A DNA stretch of 18,870 nt from an uncultured Bacteroides sp. (GCA_900553815.1 USEY01000063.1:1-18870), one strand, 5' to 3'. Shown: positions 1-8,626, counted from the first letter of the stretch. Notes: a model not told the origin generated them from the letters alone. Numbers and translations are program-made.

Positions 1-2437
1 AGAACTCGAACAACGGAGTAGCGAACTGAGAGTTCTTCACGTTGGCCTTGATGTCTACCAGGTGTTGTTTGCTCTTCACGTTTTCTACGCAGTAAGTCCA
101 GTTGGCAGCTTCGCCCAGCTGGCCTTCCAAGTGAACCATTGACAATGCTTTGCCACCCTTCTTCGGGTTACCCGGACATACGTCAACACAGTTACCGCAA
201 CCCAGACAGTCGAGTACGTCAACCTGCATACGGAATGTCATGCCATCGAATACTTTGCCGACAGCCTTCAGCTGAGTGAAGTTTGCACCCTTCTGCTCTT
301 CGGCATCGAGGATGAACGGACGGATAGCAGCGTGAGGACATACGTAAGCACACTTGTTGCACTGGATACAGTTTTCAGCATTCCATTCGGGTACGAATGC
401 AGCAACACCACGTTTCTCATACTTGGCAGTACCTTGTTCCCAAGTACCGTCTTCGATACCCTTGAAGGCAGATACCGGCAGCAGGTCACCGTCCTGAGCG
501 TTGATAGGACGAACTACTTCGTTGATGAATGCAGGATCGTTGTTGGCAGCCTTTTCGTCATCAGGCAGGTTAGCCCATGCCGGGTCGATAGTCAGTTGCT
601 TGTATTCACCACCACGGTCAACGGCAGCATAGTTCTTGTTAACAACATCTTCACCCTTCTTGCCATAAGACTTCACGATGAATTTCTTCATCTGTTCTAC
701 AGCCAGGTCAACAGGAATTACACCTGTGATGCGGAAGAATGCAGACTGAAGGATGGTGTTGGTACGGTTGCCCAATCCGATTTCCTGTGCAATCTGAGTA
801 GCGTTGATGTAGTAAACAGTGATATTATTCTGTGCAAAATACTTCTTAACCTTGTTAGGCAGGTTCTTAGCCAGTTCTTCGCCTTCCCAGATGGTGTTGA
901 GCAGGAACGAACCGTTCTTGCGCAGACCGCGAGTTACGTCGTACATGTGCAGATAAGCCTGTACGTGGCAAGCTACGAAGTTAGGTGTATTAACCAGGTA
1001 AGTAGAGCGGATAGGAGTGTCACCGAAACGCAGGTGAGAGCAAGTGAAACCGCCTGACTTCTTAGAGTCGTAAGAGAAGTATGCCTGACAGTGCTTGTCG
1101 GTATTGTCACCGATAATCTTCACAGAGTTCTTGTTGGCACCTACCGTACCGTCAGCACCCAAACCGTAGAACTTGGCTTCGAACATACCTTCGCCACCTA
1201 CAGCGATTTCAGCTTCCTGAGGCAGTGAAGTGAAGGTAACGTCGTCTACGATACCGATAGTGAAGTGGTTCTTCGGAGTCGGCAATGCCAAGTTGTCGTA
1301 TACGGCGAAGATTTGTGCCGGAGTGGTATCTTTCGAACCCAGACCGTAGCGTCCGCCAACGATGAGCGGGGCATTCTCCTGTCCGTAGAAGCAGTCTTTA
1401 ACATCCATGTAAAGAGGTTCGCCGTTGGCACCCGGTTCTTTCGTACGGTCGAGTACGGCAATGCGTTTGGCTGTCTTGGGCACAGCTGCCAGGAAATGCT
1501 TGGCAGAGAACGGACGGTAGAGGTGAACTGCCACCAAACCAACCTTCTCACCCTTGGCGCGCAGGTAGTCAATAACTTCGCGGATAGCCTCTGTTACAGA
1601 ACCCATAGCGATGATAACGCGTTCTGCTTCGGGGTCACCGTAGTAATCGAACAGACCATAGTTGCGGCCAGTGATTTCGCTGATTTTCTTCATGTAATCT
1701 TCTACGATGGCAGGAACTGCTTCATAGAAGTTGTTGCAAGATTCACGGTGTTGGAAGAAGTGGTCGGGGTTTTCTGCCATACCACGTGCAACCGGATTCA
1801 TGGGGTTCATGGCGCGGTTGCGGAATTCAGCCAGAGCTTCCTGGTCGATAAGCGGAGCGAGGTCTTCGTTGTCCAGCTTTTCAATCTTCTGGATTTCGTG
1901 AGAAGTACGGAAACCGTCAAAGAAGTTGATGAACGGAACACGTGCCTTCAGTGTAGACAGGTGGGCAACACCTGCAAGATCCATCACTTCCTGTACAGAA
2001 CCTTCAGCCAGCATGGCAAAACCAGTCTGACGGCAAGACATTACGTCCTGGTGGTCACCGAAGATACACAGAGCGTGGCTGGCCAGTGTACGTGCAGAAA
2101 CATGGAATACGCAAGGCAAGTTTTCGCCGGCAATCTTATACATATTGGGGATCATCAGCAACAGACCCTGAGAAGCGGTGTAAGTAGTAGTCAGTGCACC
2201 AGCCTGCAGTGAACCGTGAACGGCACCGGCAGCACCTGCTTCCGACTGCATTTCCTGTACCAATACTGTTTCGCCGAAGATGTTTTTACGACCTGCGGCG
2301 GCCCATTCGTCTACGTGTTCTGCCATCGTTGACGACGGGGTGATGGGGTAGATGGCTGCCACCTCGGAAAACATGTACGAGATGTGTGCAGCAGCTTCAT
2401 TACCATCACAAGTGATGAATTTTTTCTGTTTAGTCAT
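1..2437 (-). CDS. nifJ: Pyruvate:ferredoxin (flavodoxin) oxidoreductase, partial (3' end outside window)
   Basis: Single-chain PFOR, which oxidatively decarboxylates pyruvate with CoA to acetyl-CoA and CO2 and passes electrons to ferredoxin or flavodoxin in the cytoplasm. The frame is open from ATG 2437-2435 to the window edge, about 812 codons; the family is usually near 1,180 residues, so roughly the last third is missing. Seen: an N-terminal thiamine-diphosphate domain I with YPITPSSTMAEHVDEWAA, then the central domains, then a ferredoxin-like domain with two 4Fe-4S motifs, CIQCNKCAYVCP near residue 686 and CLGCGNCVDVCPGNP near residue 740. The edge falls in SQFATPLFEF, just before the expected C-terminal TPP-binding domain. 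The ATG is chosen because MTKQKKFITCDGNEAAA is the usual family N-terminus. No clear consensus promoter or Shine-Dalgarno is visible in 2438-2557, which is A+T-rich. Central anaerobic metabolism gene. Family assignment is very secure. Confidence 0.97.
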   Translation of the reverse strand, partial: MTKQKKFITCDGNEAAAHISYMFSEVAAIYPITPSSTMAEHVDEWAAAGRKNIFGETVLVQEMQSEAGAAGAVHGSLQAGALTTTYTASQGLLLMIPNMYKIAGENLPCVFHVSARTLASHALCIFGDHQDVMSCRQTGFAMLAEGSVQEVMDLAGVAHLSTLKARVPFINFFDGFRTSHEIQKIEKLDNEDLAPLIDQEALAEFRNRAMNPMNPVARGMAENPDHFFQHRESCNNFYEAVPAIVEDYMKKISEITGRNYGLFDYYGDPEAERVIIAMGSVTEAIREVIDYLRAKGEKVGLVAVHLYRPFSAKHFLAAVPKTAKRIAVLDRTKEPGANGEPLYMDVKDCFYGQENAPLIVGGRYGLGSKDTTPAQIFAVYDNLALPTPKNHFTIGIVDDVTFTSLPQEAEIAVGGEGMFEAKFYGLGADGTVGANKNSVKIIGDNTDKHCQAYFSYDSKKSGGFTCSHLRFGDTPIRSTYLVNTPNFVACHVQAYLHMYDVTRGLRKNGSFLLNTIWEGEELAKNLPNKVKKYFAQNNITVYYINATQIAQEIGLGNRTNTILQSAFFRITGVIPVDLAVEQMKKFIVKSYGKKGEDVVNKNYAAVDRGGEYKQLTIDPAWANLPDDEKAANNDPAFINEVVRPINAQDGDLLPVSAFKGIEDGTWEQGTAKYEKRGVAAFVPEWNAENCIQCNKCAYVCPHAAIRPFILDAEEQKGANFTQLKAVGKVFDGMTFRMQVDVLDCLGCGNCVDVCPGNPKKGGKALSMVHLEGQLGEAANWTYCVENVKSKQHLVDIKANVKNSQFATPLFEF

Positions 2438-2557
2438 AACTAAATGAATTTATTAGTAAATAAAACTTTTAAGTTCCTTTTTCTTTTTATTCTATATGAA
2501 CTAACGGACTTATATTTATAGGGAAAACAGATATAAGTAGGTAGGTTCTGTATCGTG

Positions 2558-3736
2558 TCAATATAGGAAACCAAATAGCCACAGCGGAATTTGATTGCCT
2601 CTTCCTATTTCAGCCTTATGCATGGCATAAGTTACTCCCGGGTTATTCTTTATCTTCATGCCGCTACTGCATATCTTGAACGGCATTACTTCGTCTACCA
2701 TGAACGAGATGTTCTTGTCGCCTTTGTTCACTTTGTGGTCTTTCCACATGGTGTTCACGAAGAACGTATCCAATATATCCTGTTCCTCAACTTTTACCGG
2801 GTAGATGGAATACATCAGGTTGGGGTTGTGCATCATAATTTTAGATGGTTTTTTGGGAAATTCCTCTCCCTTTGGGTAGACCATGTTGATTAGTCTTGCA
2901 TCTGCCAGATACTTGATGTAGTTCATGACGGTGGCCCTTGACGTCTGAATGTCGTTAGCCAGTTGGCTTACATTGGGTGCTTTGGGACCGTCAACCGCCA
3001 GCAAATATAATAATTTCTTTATTTTTGAAAGATATTTCAGCTCTATTTGTTTGATTAAAAGTATGTCAACCTCTACCATCATGTTCATGGTTTTGAGCAG
3101 GTTTTCCGAAAAATTCCGTTTTTCCAGAAAGAAAGGGTAGAAGCCGTGGTGCATGTAGTCTTGGAAATGGTCAAGCGGGCGTACCTTGGAGAGGATTCCT
3201 TTGGCTATTTGCTCATGACTGCTTAGTATTTCTTCCAAAGTGTAGGAATGGAATTTCATGCCGGTTTGCAGGTTCAGATATTCCCTGAAGGAAAATCCGC
3301 GCAGGTTGTAGCTTTTCACAATGTCGTGCAGCTCCAGATTCTCTTCTTTAAGCCGCATGACGGATGAACCGGTGAAGACTATTTTCAGATTTGGAAAACG
3401 GTCGTAACATAAACGGAGCTCTTTGCTCCATTCAGGATGCTTGAATACCTGGTCTATCAGCAGAACCTTTCCGCCACGGCGCTGGAATTCATAAGCAAAG
3501 TCTACAATGCTGTGACCGGAAAAATAGAAGTTGTTCATGTTAATGAACAAGCAGGAACGGTCAGTCCCGAATTTTTCCTTGGCATATTGTAACAGAAAGG
3601 TGGTTTTGCCCACACCACGCGTTCCCTTGATGCCTATGAGTCGGTCGTTCCAGTCTATCTCGTCCATAAGGTCACGGCGGACGGGGGCATTGGTATGCTC
3701 TACGAGATAGGCGTGTGTGCGGTAGAATGCTTCCAT
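2558..3736 (-). CDS. AAA_14/DUF4143-type P-loop ATPase
   Basis: A 392-residue cytoplasmic ATPase of the broad AAA_14 + C-terminal DUF4143 type, common in several copies in Bacteroides and without a settled function. Seen: Walker A GTRGVGKTT (residues 38-46), Walker B-like VLLIDQVFKHPEW (91-103) and a sensor-1-like VFTGSS (120-125). A helical C-terminal half follows, with a winged-helix-like stretch (VSQLANDIQTSRATVMNYIKYL) that could bind DNA or a partner. The Walker B acidic pair reads DQ, not the usual DE: residue 96 is Gln (codon CAG), where the catalytic glutamate is expected. ATG 3736 sits about 20 nt downstream of the predicted transcription start. The gene is single, with its own promoter, divergent from the gene at 3987, and followed after 120 bp by the PFOR gene on the same strand. 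Family call is firm; biological role unknown. Confidence 0.88.
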   Translation of the reverse strand: MEAFYRTHAYLVEHTNAPVRRDLMDEIDWNDRLIGIKGTRGVGKTTFLLQYAKEKFGTDRSCLFINMNNFYFSGHSIVDFAYEFQRRGGKVLLIDQVFKHPEWSKELRLCYDRFPNLKIVFTGSSVMRLKEENLELHDIVKSYNLRGFSFREYLNLQTGMKFHSYTLEEILSSHEQIAKGILSKVRPLDHFQDYMHHGFYPFFLEKRNFSENLLKTMNMMVEVDILLIKQIELKYLSKIKKLLYLLAVDGPKAPNVSQLANDIQTSRATVMNYIKYLADARLINMVYPKGEEFPKKPSKIMMHNPNLMYSIYPVKVEEQDILDTFFVNTMWKDHKVNKGDKNISFMVDEVMPFKICSSGMKIKNNPGVTYAMHKAEIGRGNQIPLWLFGFLY

Positions 3737-3760
3737 GTCTTACATTTGGTTTATTGGCGG

Positions 3761-3791
3761 CAAAGATATAGCTTTTTTATAGAATTGCAAA
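3761..3791 (-). promoter_or_regulatory. Bacteroides-type promoter for the AAA_14 ATPase gene
   Basis: On the minus strand, TTTG (3791-3788), a 19-nt spacer and TATCTTTG (3768-3761) match the Bacteroidales primary-sigma consensus TTTG/TAnnTTTG exactly. Transcription would begin near 3757, leaving a leader of about 20 nt before ATG 3736. Confidence 0.8.
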
Positions 3792-3873
3792 GTAGAGATA
3801 GCAAAATATCTTTTTTCTTTGTATAAAGTTTGTTGACTGATGAAAAGAAATGGTGAGATTCCTTTTTGATAAA

Positions 3874-3905
3874 TTTGCTTCCTATGCCTTTTCTGTGTAT
3901 GTTTG
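3874..3905 (+). promoter_or_regulatory. Bacteroides-type promoter for the ATP-grasp-like gene
   Basis: TTTG (3874-3877), a 20-nt spacer and TATGTTTG (3898-3905) match the Bacteroidales promoter consensus exactly. The predicted start near 3911 gives a leader of about 75 nt before ATG 3987. Another -7-like TAAATTTG at 3870-3877 has no -33 partner; its TTTG serves as the -33 of this promoter. Confidence 0.72.
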
Positions 3906-3986
3906 CCTGAGAAGCTAACTGAAATATTTATTTTTTACAGTTGTATGGATTGTACATCTGTAATGCACGGTAAAAAGAATTAGGTT

Positions 3987-5195
3987 ATGAAACTCTATAT
4001 ATTCAATCCTGATACCGACATGGCTCTTGCCTCCCGGGAAGAGAACTACATGGCACCGGCACTTATCAGGTGTATGGCCGAGGATATGGCCGTATTTCCT
4101 GTCTGGTATGCCACTGATTCGTCTTTGGTTTTGGCTCCTTCGGCCTATAACATTGATTTCCTGAAGCAGATGCAGACACTGTTCTCTCTGGACGTACAGA
4201 TTGTTACCGAAGTGGAATTACCCGAGTACGCTCATGTGCAGCCTGTACCTTGGGGCTGGAACATGGCCTTGTGTCGGCGTCTGTTCAAGGGAGGAATTTT
4301 TGCCGGACGGCTGCCTGCTGCCGGATGGCTGGAGGCGTATCGCCGGTGGGCTTCCCGTCGCAATGCGGTTGATGTCCTGCAGTCTTTGGTCGGTTCGGAT
4401 GGCATAAAAGATTGCCAAGGCAGTTCTCTGTGGTTGACGGATATCGAGGCTTGCCACAATGCAACCTTGGCAATGAACGGTCATTGTGTGTTCAAAGCTC
4501 CCTGGTCGGGCAGTGGGAAAGGCTTGCTTTGGTGTCGCGACGGGTTTGCATTCAGTGCAAGGAAGTGGTGCGAGCGAGTCTTAAGAGAACAGCAGGGCAT
4601 TGTGGCAGAACCTATATATAATAAGGTATTGGATTTTGCCATGGAGTTTTATTCATCAGGACAGGGTGAAGTGGCGTTCAGGGGATATTCTCTGTTCGAA
4701 ACCAACAGCAGGGGAGCCTATCAGCGTAATCTGCTCTTGCCGGCATCTGCCATCGAGGACAGAATCGCCGGTTTTGTCTCCTTGCTTACATTGATACGTG
4801 TGCGCGAGCGTTTGCAGGAAAAACTTTGCCAGCTATATGGCTCTGTCTATGAAGGTTTCCTGGGAGTGGATATGATGGTCTGTCGCGACATGCATGGTTC
4901 ATTCTTTGTGCATCCCTGTGTCGAAATCAATTTGCGCATGAACATGGGTGTCGTTTCGCTGATTTTCTTTGAACGTTTCATGCATCCATCCTCTACCGGA
5001 TATTTTTCCGTCAGTTATTATGCTTCCAACGAAGAATTGCAGCGTGAACATGCTTCCGACCAGCGTATGCACCCGCTTGTTGTTAGCAATGGCCGCTTGG
5101 TGTCCGGCTATTTGCCACTGGTACCGGTCACTCCCCGGAGCCGTTACCGGGCTTATGTAGTAGCGGCTACTCCGTCGTCTGCTCCAGTTGAATAG
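3987..5195 (+). CDS. ATP-grasp-like protein of unknown substrate
   Basis: A 402-residue soluble protein with no signal peptide. I do not recognise a named family, but the layout resembles an ATP-grasp ligase. There is an N-terminal domain starting KLYIFNPDTDMALAS. A glycine-rich loop with a lysine, FKAPWSGSGKGL, lies at residues 169-180, with an acidic hinge-like AEP at 207-209. GFLGVDMMV (290-298) precedes EINLRMNMG (313-321), where E313, N315 and R317 match the E-x-N-x-R metal/phosphate motif of ATP-grasp enzymes. Such enzymes join a carboxylate to an amine or thiol through an acyl-phosphate; the substrate cannot be read from the sequence. The gene has its own promoter and no co-directional neighbour. 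Its last 29 bases overlap the 3' end of the opposing glycosidase gene. Coding status is firm; the ATP-grasp call is an inference from motifs. Confidence 0.82.
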   Translation: MKLYIFNPDTDMALASREENYMAPALIRCMAEDMAVFPVWYATDSSLVLAPSAYNIDFLKQMQTLFSLDVQIVTEVELPEYAHVQPVPWGWNMALCRRLFKGGIFAGRLPAAGWLEAYRRWASRRNAVDVLQSLVGSDGIKDCQGSSLWLTDIEACHNATLAMNGHCVFKAPWSGSGKGLLWCRDGFAFSARKWCERVLREQQGIVAEPIYNKVLDFAMEFYSSGQGEVAFRGYSLFETNSRGAYQRNLLLPASAIEDRIAGFVSLLTLIRVRERLQEKLCQLYGSVYEGFLGVDMMVCRDMHGSFFVHPCVEINLRMNMGVVSLIFFERFMHPSSTGYFSVSYYASNEELQREHASDQRMHPLVVSNGRLVSGYLPLVPVTPRSRYRAYVVAATPSSAPVE

Positions 5196-6660
5196 CCTGG
5201 CTTTCGTTGCCACACCGGTCTATGGCGCTGACGGCAAAATACCTGTAGTCCAGCCAGGGCATCATCGGTATGTAAGTATAGGTGTTGCCTTCAACACGCT
5301 GGGCCACGATGTTTTCCGGGTTATTGGTATCCACCGGATAAGTGTCCGAAGCATAGACAACATAGGTAGGAGCGTTGCGCTTGTCATTGTCTGTAGCCGG
5401 TTCCCAGCTCAGAGTGGTAAATCCGTCTCTGTTGTCTTTGCTTAACTTCAGTTGCCGGGGGCGGGTAGGGGCTATGCTGTCTATCCATGTCATGGGCGGT
5501 TGCAGGGCCGGAGCGGTGTAGTACTTTTCTTCCAGCAGGTCACAGAGGTTTTGTGTATTGTCTATCAGGTATTTTACCCGGTAGTGTGCCTGTCCGTCCA
5601 GTCCGTGTGCCCGGGTGAAGTTCAGCTGGCGTTCCACCTCATCCGTATCCCAGTTGCCTTCGTCAGGGTGCAGAAAGTAAATGCCTATGCCGGGAATCAC
5701 CTGTCTACCGTTGCTTTGTTCCTTCCAGTCCAGTGCAAAAGGATAGAAGCTGTTTCCCCTGAAGTACATCATCGGATATATCTGGTCTTGTATGCCTTCA
5801 CCCAACCATCCCTGTACATCCTGGAATACGACATCGAAAGCATTCCATCCGCGTGACGAGTAGCGCGAGGTGTCTTTGTATTTTCCTACCGGGCAGGTGC
5901 TCACCTTGACCCAAGGTTTTAAAGCCTTTACACCTTTATATATATAGCGGACAATTTCCGTCAGATTGTCGCGTCGCCACTGTTCCAGGCTGCGACCTTT
6001 GCGATACTTCTTGAAGTAGTAGCTGTCCGGAAACTTATAGGCACGTTCCGGATAGCGCAGGTAGTCAAAATGTACCCCGTCCACGTCATAGCGTTCCACC
6101 ACTTCTTTCACCAGCTCCATCAGGTATTCCTTGGTATGTGGATTTCCCGGATTCAGGAAATATTCCCGTTTGTAAGGAACACAGATGTCCGGGTGGCGTT
6201 TGGTCACCGATTTATTTCCCAGTGCAGCCACGTGTTTTCTGTTACCCAGTGGTATGGTGACCATCCAGGCATGGCATTCCATGTCCCGCTTATGGCATTC
6301 TTCGATGGCAAAGGCCAGCGGGTCATATCCCGGGTCTTTACCGGTGGTCCCGGTCAGGATGGAGTTGAAGGGTTCTATGTCCGACCGGTAGAGCACATCT
6401 CCTCTGGTACGTGTCTGAAACAGGACCGTATTGAAATTGGCCGCTTTCAGTCGGTCCAGTATTTCCACCAGTTCGGCCTTTTGCTTCTTGATGCCCTCTT
6501 GGGTCGTAGCCCTGGTGCGAGGCCAGTCCAGTCCGTACACAGCGGTCACCCATGCCGCTCTCACTTCATATTTTGGGGGGTGTGCCATGCTGCCAAGTGT
6601 GCAGAGCAGCAACAACACCATGCACATCCCTGTCCTTATATTGCTCAGCTTATTTCTCAT
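5167..6660 (-). CDS. Secreted DUF187/GHL10 family glycoside hydrolase (DigH-like), paralogue 1
   Basis: A 497-residue exported hydrolase of the glycosyl hydrolase-like 10 family (PF02638). The characterised E. coli member DigH cleaves peptidoglycan glycan strands stripped of stem peptides, so a cell-envelope role is likely but not proven here. Seen: signal peptide (RNKLSNIRTG, then the hydrophobic MCMVLLLLCTLGSMA, cleavage near SMA-HP); a TIM-barrel domain beginning YEVRAAWVTAVYGLDWP; IEECHKRDMECHAW; the strand motif DVDGVHFDYLRYP (residues 192-204); and a fibronectin-III-like C-terminal domain from about DSIAPTRPRQLKL. The frame opens further up at a TTG (6690), but ATG 6660 gives a canonical signal peptide and is preferred. 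It has HAWMVTIPLGN where paralogue 2 has HAWINPYRV, so substrate details may differ. The stop lies inside the opposing gene. Confidence 0.92.
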   Translation of the reverse strand: MRNKLSNIRTGMCMVLLLLCTLGSMAHPPKYEVRAAWVTAVYGLDWPRTRATTQEGIKKQKAELVEILDRLKAANFNTVLFQTRTRGDVLYRSDIEPFNSILTGTTGKDPGYDPLAFAIEECHKRDMECHAWMVTIPLGNRKHVAALGNKSVTKRHPDICVPYKREYFLNPGNPHTKEYLMELVKEVVERYDVDGVHFDYLRYPERAYKFPDSYYFKKYRKGRSLEQWRRDNLTEIVRYIYKGVKALKPWVKVSTCPVGKYKDTSRYSSRGWNAFDVVFQDVQGWLGEGIQDQIYPMMYFRGNSFYPFALDWKEQSNGRQVIPGIGIYFLHPDEGNWDTDEVERQLNFTRAHGLDGQAHYRVKYLIDNTQNLCDLLEEKYYTAPALQPPMTWIDSIAPTRPRQLKLSKDNRDGFTTLSWEPATDNDKRNAPTYVVYASDTYPVDTNNPENIVAQRVEGNTYTYIPMMPWLDYRYFAVSAIDRCGNESQAIQLEQTTE

Positions 6661-6700
6661 CCTATTGTTTTCCAAGTTGCATGATTTCAAAAAACAGAGG

Positions 6701-6732
6701 CGAAGTTAGGCAATAAATTCAAGTCTCGCAAC
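6701..6732 (-). promoter_or_regulatory. Possible promoter for the DUF187 glycosidase gene
   Basis: Minus-strand GTTG (6732-6729), a 20-nt spacer and TAACTTCG (6708-6701) match the Bacteroides consensus with one mismatch in each box. The predicted start near 6697 would leave about 37 nt before ATG 6660 and almost none before the TTG at 6690, which favours the ATG start. Weak on sequence alone. Confidence 0.3.
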
Positions 6733-6916
6733 CTAAATTTTCGCTATCTTCACCACAGAGGACACAGAGTTACACGGATAATAAGTTTAGGTCCAACTTT
6801 GTTGATTTAAATCTACACCTGAAAAACTTGTCCCCAAACTCACAAACTCCCCCGTGTGATTGGCGGATTGGATTATCATGACTAAAATGCTCATGGTTCT
6901 TTCATTGAAGAATAAA

Positions 6917-7010
6917 GTTTCAGATTAGTTTCAAGGCATGAAACCATTAGTTTCAGCGTATGAAACCGTTAGTTTTAACGGATGAAACCAACAGTTTCAA
7001 GGCATGAAAC
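6917..7010. repeat. Tandem array of four 22-bp palindromic units
   Basis: Four consecutive units at 6928-6949, 6950-6971, 6972-6993 and 6994-7010 (last one truncated) each begin with the hyphenated palindrome GTTTCA-N5-TGAAAC; unit 3 has one mismatch (GTTTTA). Units 1 and 4 share the same centre, AGGCA. A half unit (GTTTCAGATTA) precedes at 6917-6927. Exact 22-bp spacing puts every palindrome centre on nearly the same helical face, as in an operator array. The array lies about 180 bp upstream of cstA. It could bind a regulator, fold in RNA, or be a dispersed Bacteroides repeat. The rest of the 6661-7192 gap holds a CACAGAGGACACAGAG-like low-complexity stretch near 6756-6771 and no gene. Confidence 0.85.
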
Positions 7011-7155
7011 TAAATTGCTCTGGCGGAGTTGTCTGATGAAACATTCCTGTCTGTTTGTTATTTCATCCTGATGGCTAATGGCAGGATACTATATTTAAAA
7101 CGAAAGAGCCGTGTAAAATGATGGAAAAAATAGTAACTTTTATATTAGAAACTAT

Positions 7156-7163
7156 TACATTTG
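7156..7163 (+). promoter_or_regulatory. Possible -7 box upstream of cstA
   Basis: TACATTTG matches the TAnnTTTG -7 consensus 30 nt before the cstA ATG, but no TTTG lies 19-21 nt upstream, so the -33 half is missing. A GAAAGG just before the ATG (7185-7190) could serve as a weak ribosome-binding site. Confidence 0.3.
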
Positions 7164-7192
7164 CAATCAGTAAAATTTTTATTTGAAAGGAA

Positions 7193-8626
7193 ATGGTGAC
7201 ATTTACAATTTGCCTGCTGGCCTTGATAGCGGGTTATTTTATTTACGGACGTTTTGTTGAACGTCTTTTCGGACCGGATGACCGCAAGACACCGGCACTG
7301 ACCAAGACCGACGGGGTGGATTATATGCCCTTGCCCACTTGGAAGGTGTTCATGATACAGTTTCTCAATATAGCGGGTGTAGGCCCCATTTTCGGTGCTA
7401 TCATGGGAGCCATGTTCGGTACGGCCTCTTATCTGTGGATTGTGCTGGGTTCCATTTTTGCCGGTGCCGTACACGATTATCTGTCGGGCATGCTGTCGTT
7501 GCGCAACAACGGCGAGAGCCTTCCCGAACTTATCGGCCGCTATCTGGGACTGACAACCAAGCAGGTGATGCGTGTCTTTACCGTTATACTCATGATGCTG
7601 GTCGGTGCGGTTTTTGTCGCCTCCCCGGCAGGTCTGCTTGCCAAGCTTACTCCCGACTATCTGGACATGACGTTCTGGATTGCAGTTATCTTTATATATT
7701 ACATCCTGGCCACACTGCTTCCTGTCGATAAGATTATAGGAAAGATATATCCCTTGTTTGCCGCTGCACTGATTTTCATGGCTGTCGGCATTCTGGTGAT
7801 GCTGTATGTCAACCATCCGGCTTTGCCCGAAATCTGGGAGGGGCTTGACAATACACATCCCAAAGCTGCTACCACTCCCATCTTTCCCATGATGTTCATC
7901 ACTATTGCCTGTGGTGCCATCTCCGGCTTTCATGCCACGCAGAGTCCGCTCATGGCCCGCTGTATGACGAGTGAGCGTCGTGGCCGTTCCGTTTTCTACG
8001 GTGCCATGATAACCGAGGGTATAGTAGCACTGATATGGGCCACCGTAGCTACCTATTTCTTTCATGAAAACGGTATGGGCATCACCGATGCTTCCTCTGT
8101 CGTGTTCGACATCAGCAAGGGCTGGTTGGGTACCTTGGGTGGAGTGCTGGCCATCTTGGGTGTCGTAGCCGCTCCCATCACCAGCGGTGACACGGCTTTC
8201 CGTTCTGCCCGCCTCATTGTGGCCGATTTCCTGGGACTGGAACAAAAGAGCATCAGCAAACGTCTATACATATGTATTCCCATGTTCATCGTAGCTTTTG
8301 GCCTGTTGCTCTACAGCCTGCGCGACGCTGACGGCTTTCAGGTCATCTGGCGCTATTTTGCCTGGGCCAACCAGACGCTTTCCGTCTTCACCCTTTGGGC
8401 CATTACGGTATGGCTGGTGCGCACCCGCAAGGGAAAAGCCTATTTGGTAACTTTCATTCCGGCCTTGTTCATGACGGCGGTTTGCACTTCTTATATTTGT
8501 GTGGCACCCGAAGGTTTCGGCATGGGCACCGGCTATGTATGGCCGGTTGCAATAGGCGTAGCTGTCGTTGCATGTGCATGGTTCGCAAGGTGGTATTTCA
8601 AGGCAACTAAAAAAATATACGGATGA
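7193..8626 (+). CDS. cstA: CstA-family carbon-starvation protein / transporter
   Basis: A 477-residue polytopic inner-membrane protein of the CstA family. E. coli members (CstA, BtsT) take up pyruvate and have also been linked to peptide uptake; the substrate here is not known. Seen: N-terminal hydrophobic helix TFTICLLALIAGYFIYG; the family signature QFLNIAGVGPIFGAIMGAMFG near residues 56-76; the conserved VHDYLSGMLSLRNNGESLPELIGRYLG; ISGFHATQSPLMARCM; and AAPITSGDTAFRSARL; roughly a dozen hydrophobic segments are visible. It is much shorter than the ~700-residue E. coli proteins, as usual for the compact Bacteroidetes form. ATG 7193 is preceded by GAAAGG. The stop overlaps the next start as ATGA, so the two genes should be translated together. 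Confidence 0.93.
   Translation: MVTFTICLLALIAGYFIYGRFVERLFGPDDRKTPALTKTDGVDYMPLPTWKVFMIQFLNIAGVGPIFGAIMGAMFGTASYLWIVLGSIFAGAVHDYLSGMLSLRNNGESLPELIGRYLGLTTKQVMRVFTVILMMLVGAVFVASPAGLLAKLTPDYLDMTFWIAVIFIYYILATLLPVDKIIGKIYPLFAAALIFMAVGILVMLYVNHPALPEIWEGLDNTHPKAATTPIFPMMFITIACGAISGFHATQSPLMARCMTSERRGRSVFYGAMITEGIVALIWATVATYFFHENGMGITDASSVVFDISKGWLGTLGGVLAILGVVAAPITSGDTAFRSARLIVADFLGLEQKSISKRLYICIPMFIVAFGLLLYSLRDADGFQVIWRYFAWANQTLSVFTLWAITVWLVRTRKGKAYLVTFIPALFMTAVCTSYICVAPEGFGMGTGYVWPVAIGVAVVACAWFARWYFKATKKIYG

Noticed and set aside
332..2212. Long plus-strand open frames (332-1057 and 1265-2212)
   Set aside because: They lie antisense to the PFOR gene, whose protein sequence is unmistakable; the antisense translations show no family motifs.
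6661..6690. TTG start at 6690 for the DUF187 glycosidase
   Set aside because: It would add ten polar residues before a normal signal peptide, and ATG 6660 fits the possible promoter better.
6917..7010. CRISPR array
   Set aside because: The 22-bp units are contiguous with no spacers and no cas genes nearby.
7145..8245. 366-codon minus-strand open frame
   Set aside because: Antisense shadow of cstA; the composition is rich in His, Gln and Gly with no domain, while the plus-strand protein is a clear CstA.
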